A DNA stretch of 64,000 nucleotides from Lojkania enalia (Eukaryota > Ascomycota > Dothideomycetes > Pleosporales), in assembly GCA_010094045.1 (NCBI GenBank), contig ML986662.1:1-64000 (forward strand), in the 5' to 3' direction. Under the pieces are notes generated by a model. The model did not search any database, was not told the origin of the DNA, and saw only the letters and a list, made by a program, of their open reading frames with translations. The position numbers and the translations under genes are program-made. This document shows positions 44,695 to 56,373 of the stretch, in pieces (within the stretch, counting starts at the first letter, position 1; each line of letters starts with the position of its first letter).

Positions 44695-47050
44695 ATGCCC
44701 TACGTTGAGCTCGAAAACTCGCAGGCCAATGGTCACGGCCAGATAGATTACGGCGAAAATGTTATGAAAGGACTGCGGAAGGAAGAGGGGTTTAAAAAAT
44801 CGACAACCCAACAGCTTTCTGAGATTCATGATCATGTATTGAAGACCTTCCGACTGCTGATCGCAGATTTATGTCAGCAGTTCAATGGAGGTCACCCAGG
44901 GTAAGGATATGCCATGATCATACAGCGATTTGGATAACAAGGCTGAAAGATGTACAGCGGAGCTATTGGTATGGCGGCTATAGGAGTAGCCTTGTGGAAA
45001 TATGTGATGCGATATGCGCCACACACTCCCGACTACTTTAATCGCGATCGGTTCGTATTGTCAAATGGTAAGACCTATTAGTTTGACCGTGTACTGAGAG
45101 AGAGAACCGCATGGCTAAATCGCTCTACCTAGGACACACATGTCTTTTCCAGTACACATTTCTGCATTTGACCGGGTATAAAGCCATGACACTTGACCAG
45201 CTTAAGTCTTACCACTCCGATCGAGTCGACGCACTTTGCCCAGGTCATCCAGAGATCGAACATGAAGGTATCGAAGTGACAACAGGCCCACTAGGCCAAG
45301 GCGTTGCAAATGCCGTCGGTCTCGCCATGGCCACAAAGAACCTCCAAGCAATATACAACAAACCGGATTTTGACATTGTCTCCAACCACACTTGGTGCAT
45401 GGTTGGAGATGCCTGCCTCCAGGAAGGAGTGGCTCTGGAAGCCATATCTTTCGCCGGTCATCTCAAGCTAAACAATCTCACCATTATATACGATAATAAT
45501 CAGATCACGTGCGATGGAAGCGTTGATCTAACCAACACGGAAGATGTAAATACCAAAATGAGAGCATGCGGATGGGATGTGATCGACATCGAAGACGGAT
45601 GCTTCGATATCGATGGCATCGTCAAGGCTCTTAAAAAGGCAAGGAAGGCAACCGAGAAACCCACCTTCATCAATGTCAAAACTATAATTGGGCTTGGAAG
45701 TGCTGTGGCTGGAGATGCAGTTGCCCATGGAGCTGCATTTGGCGCAGCAGACATCGCCAACATGAAAAAAATGTACAAATTTGACCCTGAGCAGCATTTC
45801 GTTGTTAGCAGAGGAATGCGAGAATTCTTCGAAGATATTCCTGCAAGGGGGCAGGAATGGGTCGCGGCGTGGGAAAAAAAATTCCCACTGTATGAGGAGA
45901 AATATCCAGAGCTCGGTGCAGAGTTCCGGCAACGGGTGGAAGGACGACTACCGGACAATTGGAGGGATTTGGTTCCAGCCCAATTCCCGGACAAGCCCAC
46001 AGCAAGTCGAGCCTCTTCTGGTCTTGTATTCAACCCAATTGCTAAAGATATCAAAAACTTTATGGTCGGCACTGCCGATCTGTCACCTTCTGTCAACATG
46101 ATATGGAAGGAAAAGGTTGACTTCCAGCATGTGAGTGTTCGACATCGGCCTTCGCGAAGGCGAACACTGACACGGTATAGCCGGACCTGAAGACCACATG
46201 TGGCATAACTGGAAATTATAGCGGACGATATGTCCACTATGGAGTGCGAGAGCACGCCATGTGTGCCATTTCGAATGGTCTAGCAGCTTTTGCTCCCAAC
46301 ACCTTCATTCCTGTCACCTCATCCTTCTTCATGTTTTACCTGTATGCTGCACCGGCGGTTCGCATGGGGGCATTGCAACATCTGCAAATTATTCACGCCG
46401 CAACACATGACTCAATTGGCATGGGAGAAGATGGGCCAACACACCAGCCTATAGAACTGGCCGCCCTATACAGGGCCATGCCAAATCTCTTATATATTCG
46501 ACCAGGCGATAGCGAGGAAACAGCAGGCGCATGGATTACTGCAATTGACGCGAAAAAGACTTCTACTATTATCTCAACATCTCGTCAGGTGCTACCACAA
46601 CTGTCCCAAACAAAGCGGGAGGGAGTAGCAAGGGGCGCCTATGTCCTGGAGGAGGTCAAGGATGCTGATGTGACTTTGATCGGAGTTGGTGCCGAGCTTT
46701 CCTTCGCTCTGGATGTGGCCAAAGACTTGAGGCAAACCAAGAGTGTCAAGGCTCGCGTTATTAGCTTTCCGTGCCAGCGGCTGTTTGAGGCGCAGTCACT
46801 AGAATACAAGAGGGATACCCTGAGGAAGCATCGCATCCCGGTGGTCGTGATAGAACCATATGCCCCGAACGGTTGGGAGCGATACGCTAATGCCGCCATC
46901 TGTCTTACGCGATTCGGCCACAGTCTCCCAGGCAAGGCCGCCTACAAGTTCTTCGGATTCGAGGTAGGCAAGATGGCTTCAAAGGTGGGTGAATATCTGG
47001 AGAAGATCAAGACAGATTCGATCCTTCGCGAGGAGTTTGTCGAGCTGTGA
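44695..47050 (+). CDS. Transketolase / dihydroxyacetone-synthase-like enzyme
   Basis: Four exons: 44695-44900, 44958-45067, 45133-46130 and 46181-47050. Phases agree and the product is about 727 aa. The thiamine-diphosphate enzyme marks are clear: HPGGAIGMAAIG, TTGPLGQGVANAVGLA, the ThDP/metal motif VGDACLQEGVALEA...IIYDNN, and in the second half GRYVHYGVREHAMCAISNG and HDSIGMGEDGPTHQPIE. Such enzymes move two-carbon units between sugar phosphates; the dihydroxyacetone-synthase branch joins xylulose 5-phosphate with formaldehyde. The sequence style (SSFFMFYLYAAPAVRMGALQ) is closest to that branch in my memory. The C-terminus is VEL, not a canonical SKL-type peroxisomal signal. It is divergent from the LAD-like gene, so a pentose role is favoured. 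Confidence 0.92.
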
Positions 47051-47502
47051 TCAGTGGCTGTTTTGTATGAGGTAGAACCGAGGAATATTAAATTTAGTGG
47101 ATTTTTTTTAGCAGAGCATCAGTGAAGTGGGCTTGGCGTTTGCACAATAATAGAAGACTCTTAAGTGGGACGTGAAAAGTGTTTGGTGCATGAATGAATT
47201 AGTTGCGGTTACTAGTAGCTGACATCGACGGTGTTCCGTGGTGATTCGCTATGCTCTGGGTTAGGACTGTACCCCGAATTCTTTGAATCGAGTAAGATAA
47301 GTGACGTAGGCTTCTGTGGGCCCTGATGGATGACGTGATATCTGGACGTGGATGCGGACGAGGACGAGTACGCGTGAACTAAGGGCTCAGGTCTCCGAAC
47401 GCCAAGACCGAGGCACAGCAGAGTTGCTTTGCTCTTCCAGTCCCCTTTCTCCGGCTCGTTCTGTTTCATACTTTCTCACACACGCATCAACGCCATTCTC
47501 AC
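47051..47502. other. Intergenic, promoter of the regulator gene
   Basis: 452 bp. I read all plus-strand frames for a zinc-cluster exon (C-x2-C-x6-C) and found none. Confidence 0.6.
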
Positions 47503-49084
47503 ATGACAGAAGAGCCTAATAAGCGACGCCGGTTCAACCATCATGAGCCCCCTTCGGACGAGCTTCTTTCATTCCTCCCTACGCCTGCTGCTGGGACTTC
47601 TGCGTCTGTCGGAAATGGTCTTGAGCTCTTGGACCTCTTCCCATCCCCGACAACAAGTTGGGGCTTTGATGAATTCGCCCAGGACCCAAATTACCTTGCT
47701 TCGCAGGAGGAATTGCGATCTCTTCTCTTTTTGACCGCTCGCTCAGCTGCGCCAACCCGCGCCAACACTCCGTCCGGTGAAGCTGGGGAAAGCACTGAAG
47801 ATGCCCTATTCAATATTAAGCAAGTCCTGGTCAAAGGTAGGCGCGTGCAGTATTTGAAAAATTATATCTCGGGAGTAGCTCCGTGGGTAAGCTGCCCGAC
47901 ATAGACTCTAATCTGTACGAATCTCACAAAAGCGAAGCTCGACATGTTTGACGGTAGTCAGGCTTTTGGTGTTCAGCTTCCGGCATTAGCGAAAGAATCT
48001 CCGTCTTTATTATATGCAATACTCGCAATTGGCGCTCGTCAACTGGAAAGGAAAGAAAAGGCAAAGTCGTCATTCGACAGTCTCGAACTGTACCAAGAAG
48101 CCATCCGCTTGCTTACCCCTCTTCTTCAAGCGCGGGATCCTCATGTGGTCGCTGCATGTGTTATTCTGTGCTGTCTAGAGATGTTCACTGCTAGTGCCCG
48201 AGATTGGCGTCACCACGTCGAGGGATGCGCGGCCATTTTCGATGCATTCGGAGTACATGGATTTAGCGGCGGCGTCTTACAAGCTGTCTTCTGGTGCTAT
48301 GCACGTATGGGTAGGCCAGCGCTTTTTTTTTTTTTTCTTCTCTAAGTCCAACATTGAATTCTGGGATATTTGAATAACTCAACCATAAGATGTCTGTGGC
48401 GCTCTCATCTCCGATGGTACGGAGGGCACGCTCCTGAAGCCTTCAAAATGGCTTCCAGAAAATGAAACCGAGGATGTTGCTGAATCCTTATTTCGAAGCA
48501 CCTCTTCTCCTGATATGTACGCCAATTTTGCCGTCTATCTCTGTGCGAAGACGTGCGAACTTATCTCAGACCGGAACAAGCATGTTGAGCTAAATGAAGA
48601 GAATGGATGCAACAATCAGCGATTCCAAGAGCGTTGGGATTGTCTGTGGGATCAGCTCGCCAATTGGTCCCTCTACCGTCCGGATGAAATGCTTCCAGTG
48701 GCAAGTTCGGCCTCAAGTCCTTTCCCGCATATTTTCTTCTCTCATTGGGCCGCAATATCATCAAACCAGTTATATCACACCTCTTGTGTGCTTCTGCTTA
48801 ATGCCAATCCAAAACAGAAGACGACTAGTCCATCGCCCACATCATCGGTTTTGTGGCATGCGAGACGTATTTGTGGGATATCTCTAACCAATCCTCATGA
48901 AGGTTGTTTGAATAACGCTATTCAACCCTTGTGGATTGCGGGGAGGTTGCTCACTCACAGCTCAGAACAAGTACTCGTCGTTAAAATGATTCGGCATATT
49001 GAAGCTATGACGGGCTGGACCGCTTGCTGGCGGATTCGCGACCTTGAGTCCGTTTGGGGCTATAAAGTCCGGGGAGATCTCTGA
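47503..49084 (+). CDS. Fungal transcription-factor-like protein without zinc cluster
   Basis: Three exons, 47503-47886, 47938-48310 and 48390-49084, give 483 aa. It matches the regulatory (middle-homology) region of the neighbour at 49223-51286: KNYISGVAPW then LDMFD, QAVFWCYARM, SNQLYHTSCVLLL, SVLWHARRICGI and GRLLTHSSEQ. Both introns are at the same place and phase as two introns of the neighbour. The N-terminus has only a basic patch (KRRRF) and no Cys6 zinc cluster, so direct DNA binding of the usual kind is not expected. It may act as a dimer partner or a dominant modulator of the intact paralogue. A run of T lies in intron 2. It converges on its paralogue, with 138 bp between the stop codons. 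Confidence 0.82.
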
Positions 49085-49222
49085 GCGAACACTGCGAATT
49101 TCCATTGAACTACGGACTGGCCGCTCGAATACAATAACATTGATTCAAATACTATATTAGAGGGTAGAGTGATACAACCCTCGTCTTTAGAGGCTTCATC
49201 AAGTGGCCTACATAGAGTGTTA

Positions 49223-51286
49223 CTAGCCCTCAGCAAGCCGCCACTTATGTTCTAGGATGTTTATTTGATGAGAGATATTCCATCCCGTAAGTTTACAAAC
49301 ACGCTCAAGGGACGAAATAATGACTGTGTGTTGACTCCGATGGGTTGCCAACCGAGCAGCAACTAGGAAAGAAGCCAGTAGAGATGGATCCCAGCATTCC
49401 GCTCGGTCGTTATTAGTTGCGATGCCGCATATTCGGTGCGTATGCCAGAGGGCGGACCTAAAAGACGAGTTGAGGTTCATAGGCCCAGTAAATCGAGGCT
49501 TGTTTTGTAACAAGAGAAGCATTCCGGTATGGTGCAGCTGGTTAGCTAGGATAGCTGCACCATTAGTGAAGACTAGTGTTGGAAATTCATCATCAGACAG
49601 TTTACCGTCTCGAGGGTACAGTTCTATGATGGCCTGGAATTCATGCGGTCGTTGCGCATACCAGATTTCGAGAGAACGGACGAGCGTGGTCCACACTTCA
49701 ACTCGATTTCGCCCATAGCGCTGTTCTAGATAACCATGCTCATCCCCTTGTGCGAATAATGCCGCATCAACACAAAGAGCAATCGCCCATGTTGAATATT
49801 CAAGAATGTCACCTGTTTTAACTCCGACAAAATATGCTTGCATTGCCGGGGCTGGCGGCGGAACTCCGAGACGACAAGGCGACATATTCACCAATGCAAC
49901 GCTTAGTTCTATTGATACTGTTAGAACAGCCTTTACATAGTCTTCGACATAAGTCACACAGATAACGCACCAATTCTAATAGCAAGCCAGAATATAGATG
50001 ACGCAAGTGGTCTGGATGTTGACCTGTAAAATATCGACTCTAGGGTAACCCTTTCTGTTGCGAAGAGGCTCTCTTGAACCCAAAAGTCCGAGAGGTCGGT
50101 AATCGCATTTTTGACAGTGCATAGGATATCAAGCAGAACATCCCGGAGGACTCCTAACTCACCTTCTCTCTGTCGAGCAACCACAGCCATGAGAGCGATG
50201 TCTGGCGGGCTTCTACTTATACTGTCCTGAATGTGCGAAGATGCATCCGCCAATGCCAATAGTCCATATCTTATTGCATTTGATTTGGCTGAAAGCTGTA
50301 GCACCTGACAGCCAAAACTTGATTTCAAGTCGATCATATCAAGCTGTATGCCAAATTTAGCTTTTGACCATTCAATTCCAATTGGCCCTATCCCTACTTA
50401 CCCACGGCGCTACGTTGTATCGATAGTACTTTAGTAACTCTAGAGCGTATTCCTCTCTTACCGACTCGAAGTCAGAAATTATTGAGGCTTCAGCGGGTTG
50501 CCAGCGTGATGCACTAGAAAAGTCATCTGTATCCGTCCCATGGACGCAGTTTCGAAATTCCTGGGCATTCGCAAGATTTGCATTGCCCTGATCGTTGCTT
50601 GCGTTGAGATTTTGCGTCGATAGATCTTCGGGTGACACGCTTGGTTCCATGCTTAATGCGCACCCATTCCCGGTTCCCAGAGCGAGGGCTCCATGCAAGC
50701 CGAACCCACAGGAGTTGGCCGAGGGGCTACTACTATGCTCCACTTCAAAGCTAGTGTCTTGGGTCTCTGTGTCAAGCCTCTCGGGATGCATTATTGGTGG
50801 GGTCAAGGACTTATTATTTTCCAATGGCCCTAGATTTCTGTTTGCGTCACAATCTTCACCCGCCTGTTTCTTGTCATCCTTAGAAACGAACTGCAATTTG
50901 TCAGTGCCTGTTCACAGCATTGTGCGCCGAACGAAGCCATCGCAGGGACGCTGAAGCAGCGAACCATGTGGTTAGAAATGCTTACGAGAACTTTCGAATA
51001 CTTGGTATTACTTTTGCACTTTGGCGTAAAATTGTTTTTGCCTAAGAATTGATACAGCTCAGCATATCGGCATTCAAAGTCCTTCGATATGCACATTTGA
51101 CACCGTGGTTTGCCTTCGTCGCCTACAGCCATTACTGTCAGTATCCTGATCAAACGAGTTAAACCATGGGGGCTAACACTCACATTTCCGTCGCCTGGTT
51201 CGGCACGTCAGACACCCCGTCCTCGAGCGTTTCAGTCGAGGTTGAGTAGGAGATTCGGCCCCGTCGGGCTGCTTTGCCGACTCCAT
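49223..51286 (-). CDS. Zn2Cys6 transcription factor
   Basis: Five exons: 51286-51184, 51122-50986, 50890-50402, 50343-49971 and 49917-49223; 598 aa. Splicing the first intron completes a canonical zinc binuclear cluster: Cys25, 28, 35, 42, 45 and 52 (GCLTCRTRRRKC then CQMCISKDFEC), preceded by a basic RLKRSR. A linker and the fungal-specific regulatory region follow (YRYNVAPW, LDMIDLKSSFG, SSIFWLAIRI, ANQLHHTGMLLLL, ALWHTHRICGIA). Such proteins bind CGG-type sites in the nucleus and control catabolic genes. It is divergent from the xylose reductase gene, 638 bp apart, so local pathway control is a natural guess. The last intron (GTGCGT...AACAG, 53 bp) was set by phase and alignment to the paralogue. 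Confidence 0.9.
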
Positions 51287-51924
51287 GCTGCCGGACTCGG
51301 GGCGTTGATGATGCTTATTAGCGACTTGTATCTAGTCCAGCGTCTGGAAGAGTGCCGACACCGCTTCATATTCGGGTTCTAGCCAACTTCCCATTCGGCC
51401 CTTTTCCGGAGAGGTGTTCCCATATGACTTACTGCCCCTCACCCGACCGACTGCGGGGTGCTCGTGAAATCTCGGAACTTTGGAACTGCCAAGAAAGCGT
51501 TAGGTGTGACATGCATCATAGGGAAGGCCGATACGACTAGTTTCGCCAATGATAGGAAATATCAATATCAACTAGTTACCGGAAGACAAACACAGCGTCC
51601 CTGGCTCATTTTCAGTTGGCGTGAAGGATCCCCTGTCATCTCTTGTTCGCACTCCACAACCCACAGAAAGGTCGACGAAGCGGATACTCACGTCACTAGA
51701 CAAAACGGGAAACAGTAAGCGCCATCCAATCAGCAGCTGTCGTTCTAGATCCACAGGTTGAAGCACCCCTCCAGTACTTCACAACTTAATACCATTGCCA
51801 ATTCAACCTCCTACGAATTCTTGCAGACGGATGCCCCAAATATTGTTTTCTTGATTTCTAAATTCCCAAAATTTTATACAGCATTTTCTCACAATTCCTA
51901 GCCGTATACATCTAACTCAATAAG
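51287..51924. promoter_or_regulatory. Divergent promoter, regulator / xylose reductase
   Basis: 638 bp between opposite start codons. No certain operator recognised. No GGCTAAA (XlnR-type) site was noticed on either strand by eye. Confidence 0.45.
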
Positions 51925-52402
51925 ATGGTTCAACAAACTGTCAAGCTTGCCTCTGGCTACGAGATGCCCATCGTAGGCTTTGGACTGTGGAAAGTTCCCA
52001 AAGAGACAGCAGCCGACACCGTCTACAACGTACGTCCTCGCCCGATCCCTTCCATTGCCCAAACCGATAATTGGAACAGGCCATCAAGGCAGGCTACCGA
52101 CTCTTCGATGGCGCATACGACTACCAGAACGAGAAGGAGGCCGGCGAGGGCATTCGCCGTGCCATCAGCGAGGGCCTCGTAAAGCGCAATGACATCTTTG
52201 TCACCACGAAGCTCTGGAACAACTACCATAGTAGGGAGCACGCCGTTCCAATGGCGAAGGCTCAGAATGAGGCTTGGGGACTTGGATACATTGACCTTTT
52301 CCTGATCCACTTCCCCTGTGCTCTGGAATACGTTGATCCAGAGAAGAAGCGATACCCCGTGAGCAAAGCCCTTTCCATTTTCACAAATCTTCCATTTCCT
52401 TT

Positions 52403-52442
<40 letters not shown>

Positions 52443-53146
52443 GGAGGGGGAGTAGGGGGGGAGTGCAGAGCTAACGGTAATGCGCGTAGGGATGGTGGGT
52501 AGAAGATGGCAAAACCGTGAAACCGGCCAAAGTCCCTATCCGTGAGACGTGGTCCGCCATGGAAGCCCTCGTCGATACGGGCATCGCCCGCTCCATCGGT
52601 GTTTCGAACTTCCAAGCTCAGCTCCTCTACGACGTGCTCACTTACGCCAAACACCCACTCTCCTCCCTCCAAATAGAACATCATCCGTACCTCGTGCAGC
52701 CGTCTCTCATCCGCATGGCGCAGGAACATGACATCGTCGTGACGGCGTACTCCAGTTTCGGGCCCCAGAGCTTTTTGGAGTTGCCGCCGGCGTTTAGGGA
52801 GAGGGCTGGGGAGGTAGCCTTGCTGTTTGATGCAGAGCCAATCAAGAGAGCCGCAGACAAGCACAAGGTGACACCGGCGCAGGTGCTGTTGCGGTGGGCG
52901 ACACAGAGGCATGTGCATCCATCGGCGCTCCCCTCCATCTTCATTCACACTAACAGCATGCGAAATAGAAACATTTCCGTAATCCCCAAATCGAACAACC
53001 CCGCGCGTCTAGCCCAGAACCTCGACGTCCTATCCTTTGATCTCTATCAAGAAGAAATTGATGCCATTTCTGCCTTGGATAGGGGACTCAGGTTCAACGA
53101 CCCGGGCCATTATTTGCCGGAACATCCGCTGTTTATCTTTGCGTAG
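51925..53146 (+). CDS. NAD(P)H-dependent D-xylose reductase (aldo-keto reductase)
   Basis: Exons 51925-52029, 52080-52358, 52490-52908 and 52969-53146 give 326 aa. The aldo-keto reductase tetrad is present: Asp45, Tyr50 ([11 protein letters not shown]), Lys79 (FVTTKLW) and His112 (FLIHFP). Also present are [10 protein letters not shown] and the coenzyme motif [10 protein letters not shown]. Xylose reductases reduce D-xylose to xylitol (also L-arabinose to L-arabinitol) with NADPH in the cytosol, the first step of fungal pentose use. The third intron appears to use a GC donor (AG/GCATGT) with branch CACTAAC and acceptor AATAG. It is 60 bp, so reading through adds 20 in-frame residues that family members lack. 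Intron 2 carries a 37-T run. The gene is convergent with the 6PGDH gene. Confidence 0.93.
52405..52441 (+). repeat. 37-T homopolymer in xylose reductase intron 2
   Basis: An uninterrupted run of 37 T, directly followed by a G-rich tract (GGGAGGGGGAGTAGGGGGG). It lies between donor 52359 and acceptor 52489. The exact length is likely variable or mis-sequenced. Confidence 0.9.
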
Positions 53147-53644
53147 GTACGGGTTTTCTCTTTTATTTTGGACGTCTAAGGAAGGGCCGGCAGGAATGGG
53201 TTGCTTGGCGAGATTCGAAAGAACGAGGTTGAATAAATATATGAATTAATGAACAAACGGACGGACCAACGAACGAACGAACGAATGAATAAATGGCTTG
53301 CTATTTATAGAGGGGGTTGTGAATTTAACAATACCAAAGCCAAGCTGTAAGCGGGCGATGCGGATGCATCGATTTTGTGCAAGTGAGATGGTACGACGGA
53401 TTCAGTTGAAATGTGGCATTTTCATTAGCGGAGTGAAATACCCAAAGCGACTCTTAAAATTAATGTTAAGGAAGTGGCAGGAACAAAACGTTGGTTCCGT
53501 ACACTTACTATATACCATCGTGAGAACAAACCATCTAGAAAGTCATCTAATTCCAGCGCCAGCACCCATGAAGCGTTCTCCAAAAAGTTGCTCTCCCACA
53601 ACCCCACCACAAACAAAATGCTCATCCCTTTCAATCGACCCTCC

Positions 53645-55408
53645 TCATGTGGATCCATAAACTTCACCTCTCGACTTAACTGGCCTCCATTCAAAGTGAT
53701 ATCTACCCTCTGTTGGCCCCTCAGTGCCCCGTTCCCCTTTCTTATCAAACATATGGCTCCCAAAATAATCCAACTCTGCCTCATAAAACGCCGTCGGAAG
53801 ATCCGTCCCCGTCACCACTTTAAAGTATTCTAAGCTGGCGGACAAAGCTGGAGCAACTTGATCGGTCTCTACGGCCTTCTCCACCACCTTTCTTAAGCTG
53901 GGGAAGGCGGATCTTATATCATTGGCCACGTGTGGGTGGAACAGAAGATTGATGCGCTGAGTGGGGTTGGAGGCAGAGGCGGGAGATGAAGAGAGGAAGA
54001 TTGGAGCCAGGATCTCGTCAGAAAGGTAGTCAGCTTGGATGATGCAGCCGGCGCGCCATATCTTCCATATATTCGCATAGTTGATCTCCCATTTATGTTC
54101 CTCGTCCGCTTTCGTGATAATGTTTATGCCCTGAATGTAACTCGCCAGACACGCCGCGTATGTCGCTTTCCGCAAGTCTTCTATGAAAGCGTCTTTATCG
54201 GAGATGTTGAGTGTTTGAGAGGGGAAGCCGCCGGAAGTTATTTTGTTGGCCTTGACACGGTCGCCGCGGAAGGCGGAGGCGAGGCGCAGGGCGTGTGCGA
54301 CACTTAGGGTGAAGGCGGGAATGTGTTGGGCTATGGCCTCTTGGCTCGACCAAACGCCAGTGCCTTCGTCACCGGTGACATCTTGGACTACTTTGTCAAG
54401 GACTTCTGAGATGACAAGGGGGTATTGGTTTGTCTTTCTATCTTTGTTATGCTCGCGTTTGTGAGAGAGGTGTGCGCCGATTGAAATAAGGAATGTGCCT
54501 TTCTGTCATCTTGTTAGTTCGCCGGATAGATGTGTTGGGGTTGTGTGAATGTACTAATTCCCCGCTTTCGTCCCATTTGGAAAATATGTCGCCGATTTCT
54601 TCGTATGCTAGGCCCATTTTTCGCATGATGCCCCAGACTTCGCAGATTGCGCTCATCATGCCGTGTTCGATGCCGTTGTGCACCATCTTGACATAGTGAC
54701 CTGCGCCGCCCTTGCCAATCATTCCTACACAAGGCTTGCCCTCCTTGTCTTTTGCGGCCACCTTCTCTAGCAACGGCATTATATCTTTCAACGCAGACTC
54801 ATCACCGCCCGGACAGATTGATGGCCCGGCTCGAGCAGCCTGGTATCCGCCAGACACACCGCTGCCTATGTATCGGATGCCCGTGCCCTTGCATTTCTCC
54901 TGTCGCCGTTCAGTATTTGCAAAATGCTCGTTCCCGCAGTCGAGGATGATATCGCCGCGTTCAAGGTATGGCATTAAGCCATCCAGCACCTTGTCCCCAG
55001 CTGTACCGTGAGGGAGAGAGAAGACGAGTAAACGTGGTTTCGAAAGCGAGCTGCATAGAGTTTTGTAGTCTGCAACCTTTTGTCAGCTTGGTCTTCACAT
55101 GCGATGCTAGTAAATTTAGGAAAGTAGTAGTCTATGATGACAGAAATCACTTAAGGTTGTGTACCTTTGAACTTCTTCACGCGTTCATAATAGCCCTGCT
55201 TCCCCGCCCTCTCAATAATTCCATCCATGACTTCTTCCGCCGGATCCGATAGCGAAACATTGATCCCATCCTCAGCAAACAACAGCGCCATTCCGCCGCC
55301 CATACTACCGCAGCCAATCATTGCAATCTACTCCTCGTCAACGGTTTCTAAAACTCTAACTGAAAAGCTAGCACCACTCACGGTAGTAAATTCCGGTTTC
55401 ACGGCCAT
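53645..55408 (-). CDS. 6-phosphogluconate dehydrogenase, decarboxylating
   Basis: Four exons, 55408-55382 (MAVKPEFTT), 55327-55165, 55069-54555 and 54502-53645, give 520 aa. The NADP-binding IAMIGCGSMGGGMAL is at residues 10-24. The substrate motif GVSGGYQAARAGPSICPGGD is next, then the catalytic-region sequence GKGGAGHYVKMVHNGIEHGM. Later features are DEGTGVWSSQEA and IIQADYLSDEI. The enzyme oxidises 6-phosphogluconate to ribulose 5-phosphate and makes NADPH. Read without splicing, a TAG stands right before IAMIGC; it is the acceptor of a 54-bp intron, not a nonsense mutation. A longer N-terminus from 55558 with a hydrophobic segment is possible but unlike the family. As a second copy beside xylose reductase it could supply that enzyme with NADPH. 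Confidence 0.9.
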
Positions 55409-56373
55409 CCTGACTGTCTTCTGGCGTCCCAACAACTTCCCGAAATCAAACGCTATTACAAAGCTCGAGAGCAAGATGGATAAATATAAGTACGTCAGAG
55501 AGGAAAATTGCGGTAACGTGGGATCATTGTAATGCAGCCAGCCATCCAGGGAAAACATGGCGGCCAGAACTTATATTAGGACTAGAATAGTGTAGAGCGA
55601 GTTGCAAGGTGGTAATCATAGACAATGTTCTCCGGCCGGCCCAATGAAGCGGGACGAATCTGACGTCGGCGGGGCATGGGGGCTAAGCTTTTTGGCGAAT
55701 TGTTCGTAGGCCCGGTGGCGGCGGTAGCGTTGATTGGTGGGCATAAGATTTTGAAAAGCATCACTGTTGCATGGCTGAGAAATTCGTTTCGCGATGGAGC
55801 GTGACGTTCCGAAGGCGTGGACCTCAATGTTGAGCAGATACGTCAGATGTTGAAGAGCCGGCTAGGTATGGAGTGATCGCTATGCTTCGTCGCCGATGGC
55901 CAAAGTGAGCATGAGCATACTCCCAGGTGCTGGACGATACGAATTGAATAATGGATGTATTTTTGAAGCCTGGGTGGTCATTCATTCGGGGTCGATTCGC
56001 TTCCGGGCCGTAATCCACTGCTTGCTGGGCGTCCGGGGTGAAGAGAGGTAATACTGCACATTTGAAGATTCACGACTTGCGCTTTCGGTAGCCCTCGAAG
56101 CCGTTCGAATAATGTGCAAGACACAACTCTTCAAATAATATGATCGACAAACGAAGACTATGATCCATCGCGGTGGTAGTGGAAGGATGAAACATTCCTG
56201 GGAATCACGCGGCCTTGTACTACCAGCTAATCCATATTCAGCCTAGTCTCGGAAAATCATCGGCTTAGAATGCGATCCATCTAAGCCCTCTCCACAGCCT
56301 ACGTGAACCTTACCAAACTACCCAAACAGCCTTGCCCTTCCTTTTCCCGCACTCCTCCACCACTCTCGCAACC
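55409..56373. other. Intergenic, divergent promoter
   Basis: Between the 6PGDH and Y14 start codons. Minus-strand frames here (for example 55582-55827) lack motifs and were not called. Confidence 0.5.

Noticed and set aside
55409..55558. Longer N-terminus for 6PGDH with a membrane segment
   Set aside because: The family starts close to the Rossmann motif. The extension looks unrelated and is better read as leader sequence.
55582..56018. Minus-strand frames between 6PGDH and Y14
   Set aside because: They lie in a divergent promoter interval, with no motif and no consistent splicing between them.
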